A stretch of 43,098 nucleotides of DNA from Rhizomucor pusillus (lineage: Eukaryota > Mucoromycota > Mucoromycetes > Mucorales > Lichtheimiaceae). The translations under genes and the position numbers were made by a program. The DNA is taken from contig FWWN02000355.1 in assembly GCA_900175165.2 (NCBI GenBank), forward strand, positions 1-43,098, read 5' to 3'. Below are positions 43,030-43,098 of the stretch, in pieces. Numbering within the stretch: position 1 is the first letter of the stretch; each line of letters starts with the position of its first letter. The notes below the pieces were generated by a model that was not told the DNA's origin, ran no database searches, and worked only from the letters and a program-made list of their open reading frames with translations.

Positions 43030-43098
43030 GGTTTGCAAGTGAGGAAAAGGGGCGATCCCGCGGAAGGAATGCGGCGATAAAATGATATATTGATGGGC

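Noticed and set aside
1..43098. CRISPR arrays, bacterial operons, prophage or plasmid features
   Set aside because: No regularly spaced direct repeats or ribosome-binding-site-led gene strings; spliced fungal genes occupy most of the window.

Overview
The window looks like nuclear DNA of an early-diverging filamentous fungus, most likely Mucoromycota (Mucorales). Genes have many short introns (48-94 nt) with ordinary fungal signals. The set combines fungal-specific genes (STE12, ERG6, a ROM2-type RhoGEF, a CLA4-type PAK) with genes such as coilin, which the model yeasts lack or have only in very diverged form. I see no bacterial operons, CRISPR arrays or plasmid features. All gene models below were assembled by eye, by joining reading frames across introns in phase.

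Layout. 0-5.5 kb: a tiny four-exon SWI5 recombination-factor gene (minus) shares a 230 bp promoter with a C2/class-3 lipase resembling sn-1 diacylglycerol lipases (plus). 5.6-10.9 kb: a DH-PH-CNH RhoGEF (minus) diverges from a two-span membrane protein of unknown function (plus). 11.0-16.7 kb: RRN3 (RNA polymerase I factor) and a PH-CRIB kinase of the CLA4 class, both minus. 16.7-21.2 kb: about 4.5 kb without a gene I can defend, ending in a long CT-rich STE12 leader. 21.2-28.0 kb: STE12 (plus), a secreted-type flavin amine/polyamine oxidase (plus), and ERG6 (minus). 28.1-32.8 kb: an accessory stretch with a tRNA-Gln(UUG), a decayed Ty3/gypsy fragment, orphan reading frames and one plausible small spliced gene. 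32.8-43.1 kb: dense housekeeping genes: FES1 (with a perfect heat-shock element), SEC11, coilin, PET100, SNU66/SART1, a periplasmic-binding-fold protein like Candida Ca3427, and GNA1.

How the genes relate. Fungal genes are mostly monocistronic, so neighbours need not cooperate. Still, 2-24 kb holds a lipid-signalling lipase, a Rho activator, a Cdc42/Rac effector kinase and STE12, all belonging to polarity, cell-wall or mating signalling. RRN3, coilin and SNU66 act in nuclear RNA production; SEC11, FES1, PET100 and GNA1 serve protein maturation and cell-wall precursor supply.

The strongest unusual signal is splicing. Of 68 introns modelled in fifteen recognised genes, five use a GC donor, all with the identical hexamer GCAAGT. 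In every case reading frame requires the GC donor and retention would introduce a stop. In STE12 retention would leave a protein with only the STE DNA-binding domain. I did not find a wholly new multi-gene system; the least understood genuine genes are the Ca3427-like protein, the membrane protein at 10.0 kb and the small gene at 31.9 kb.
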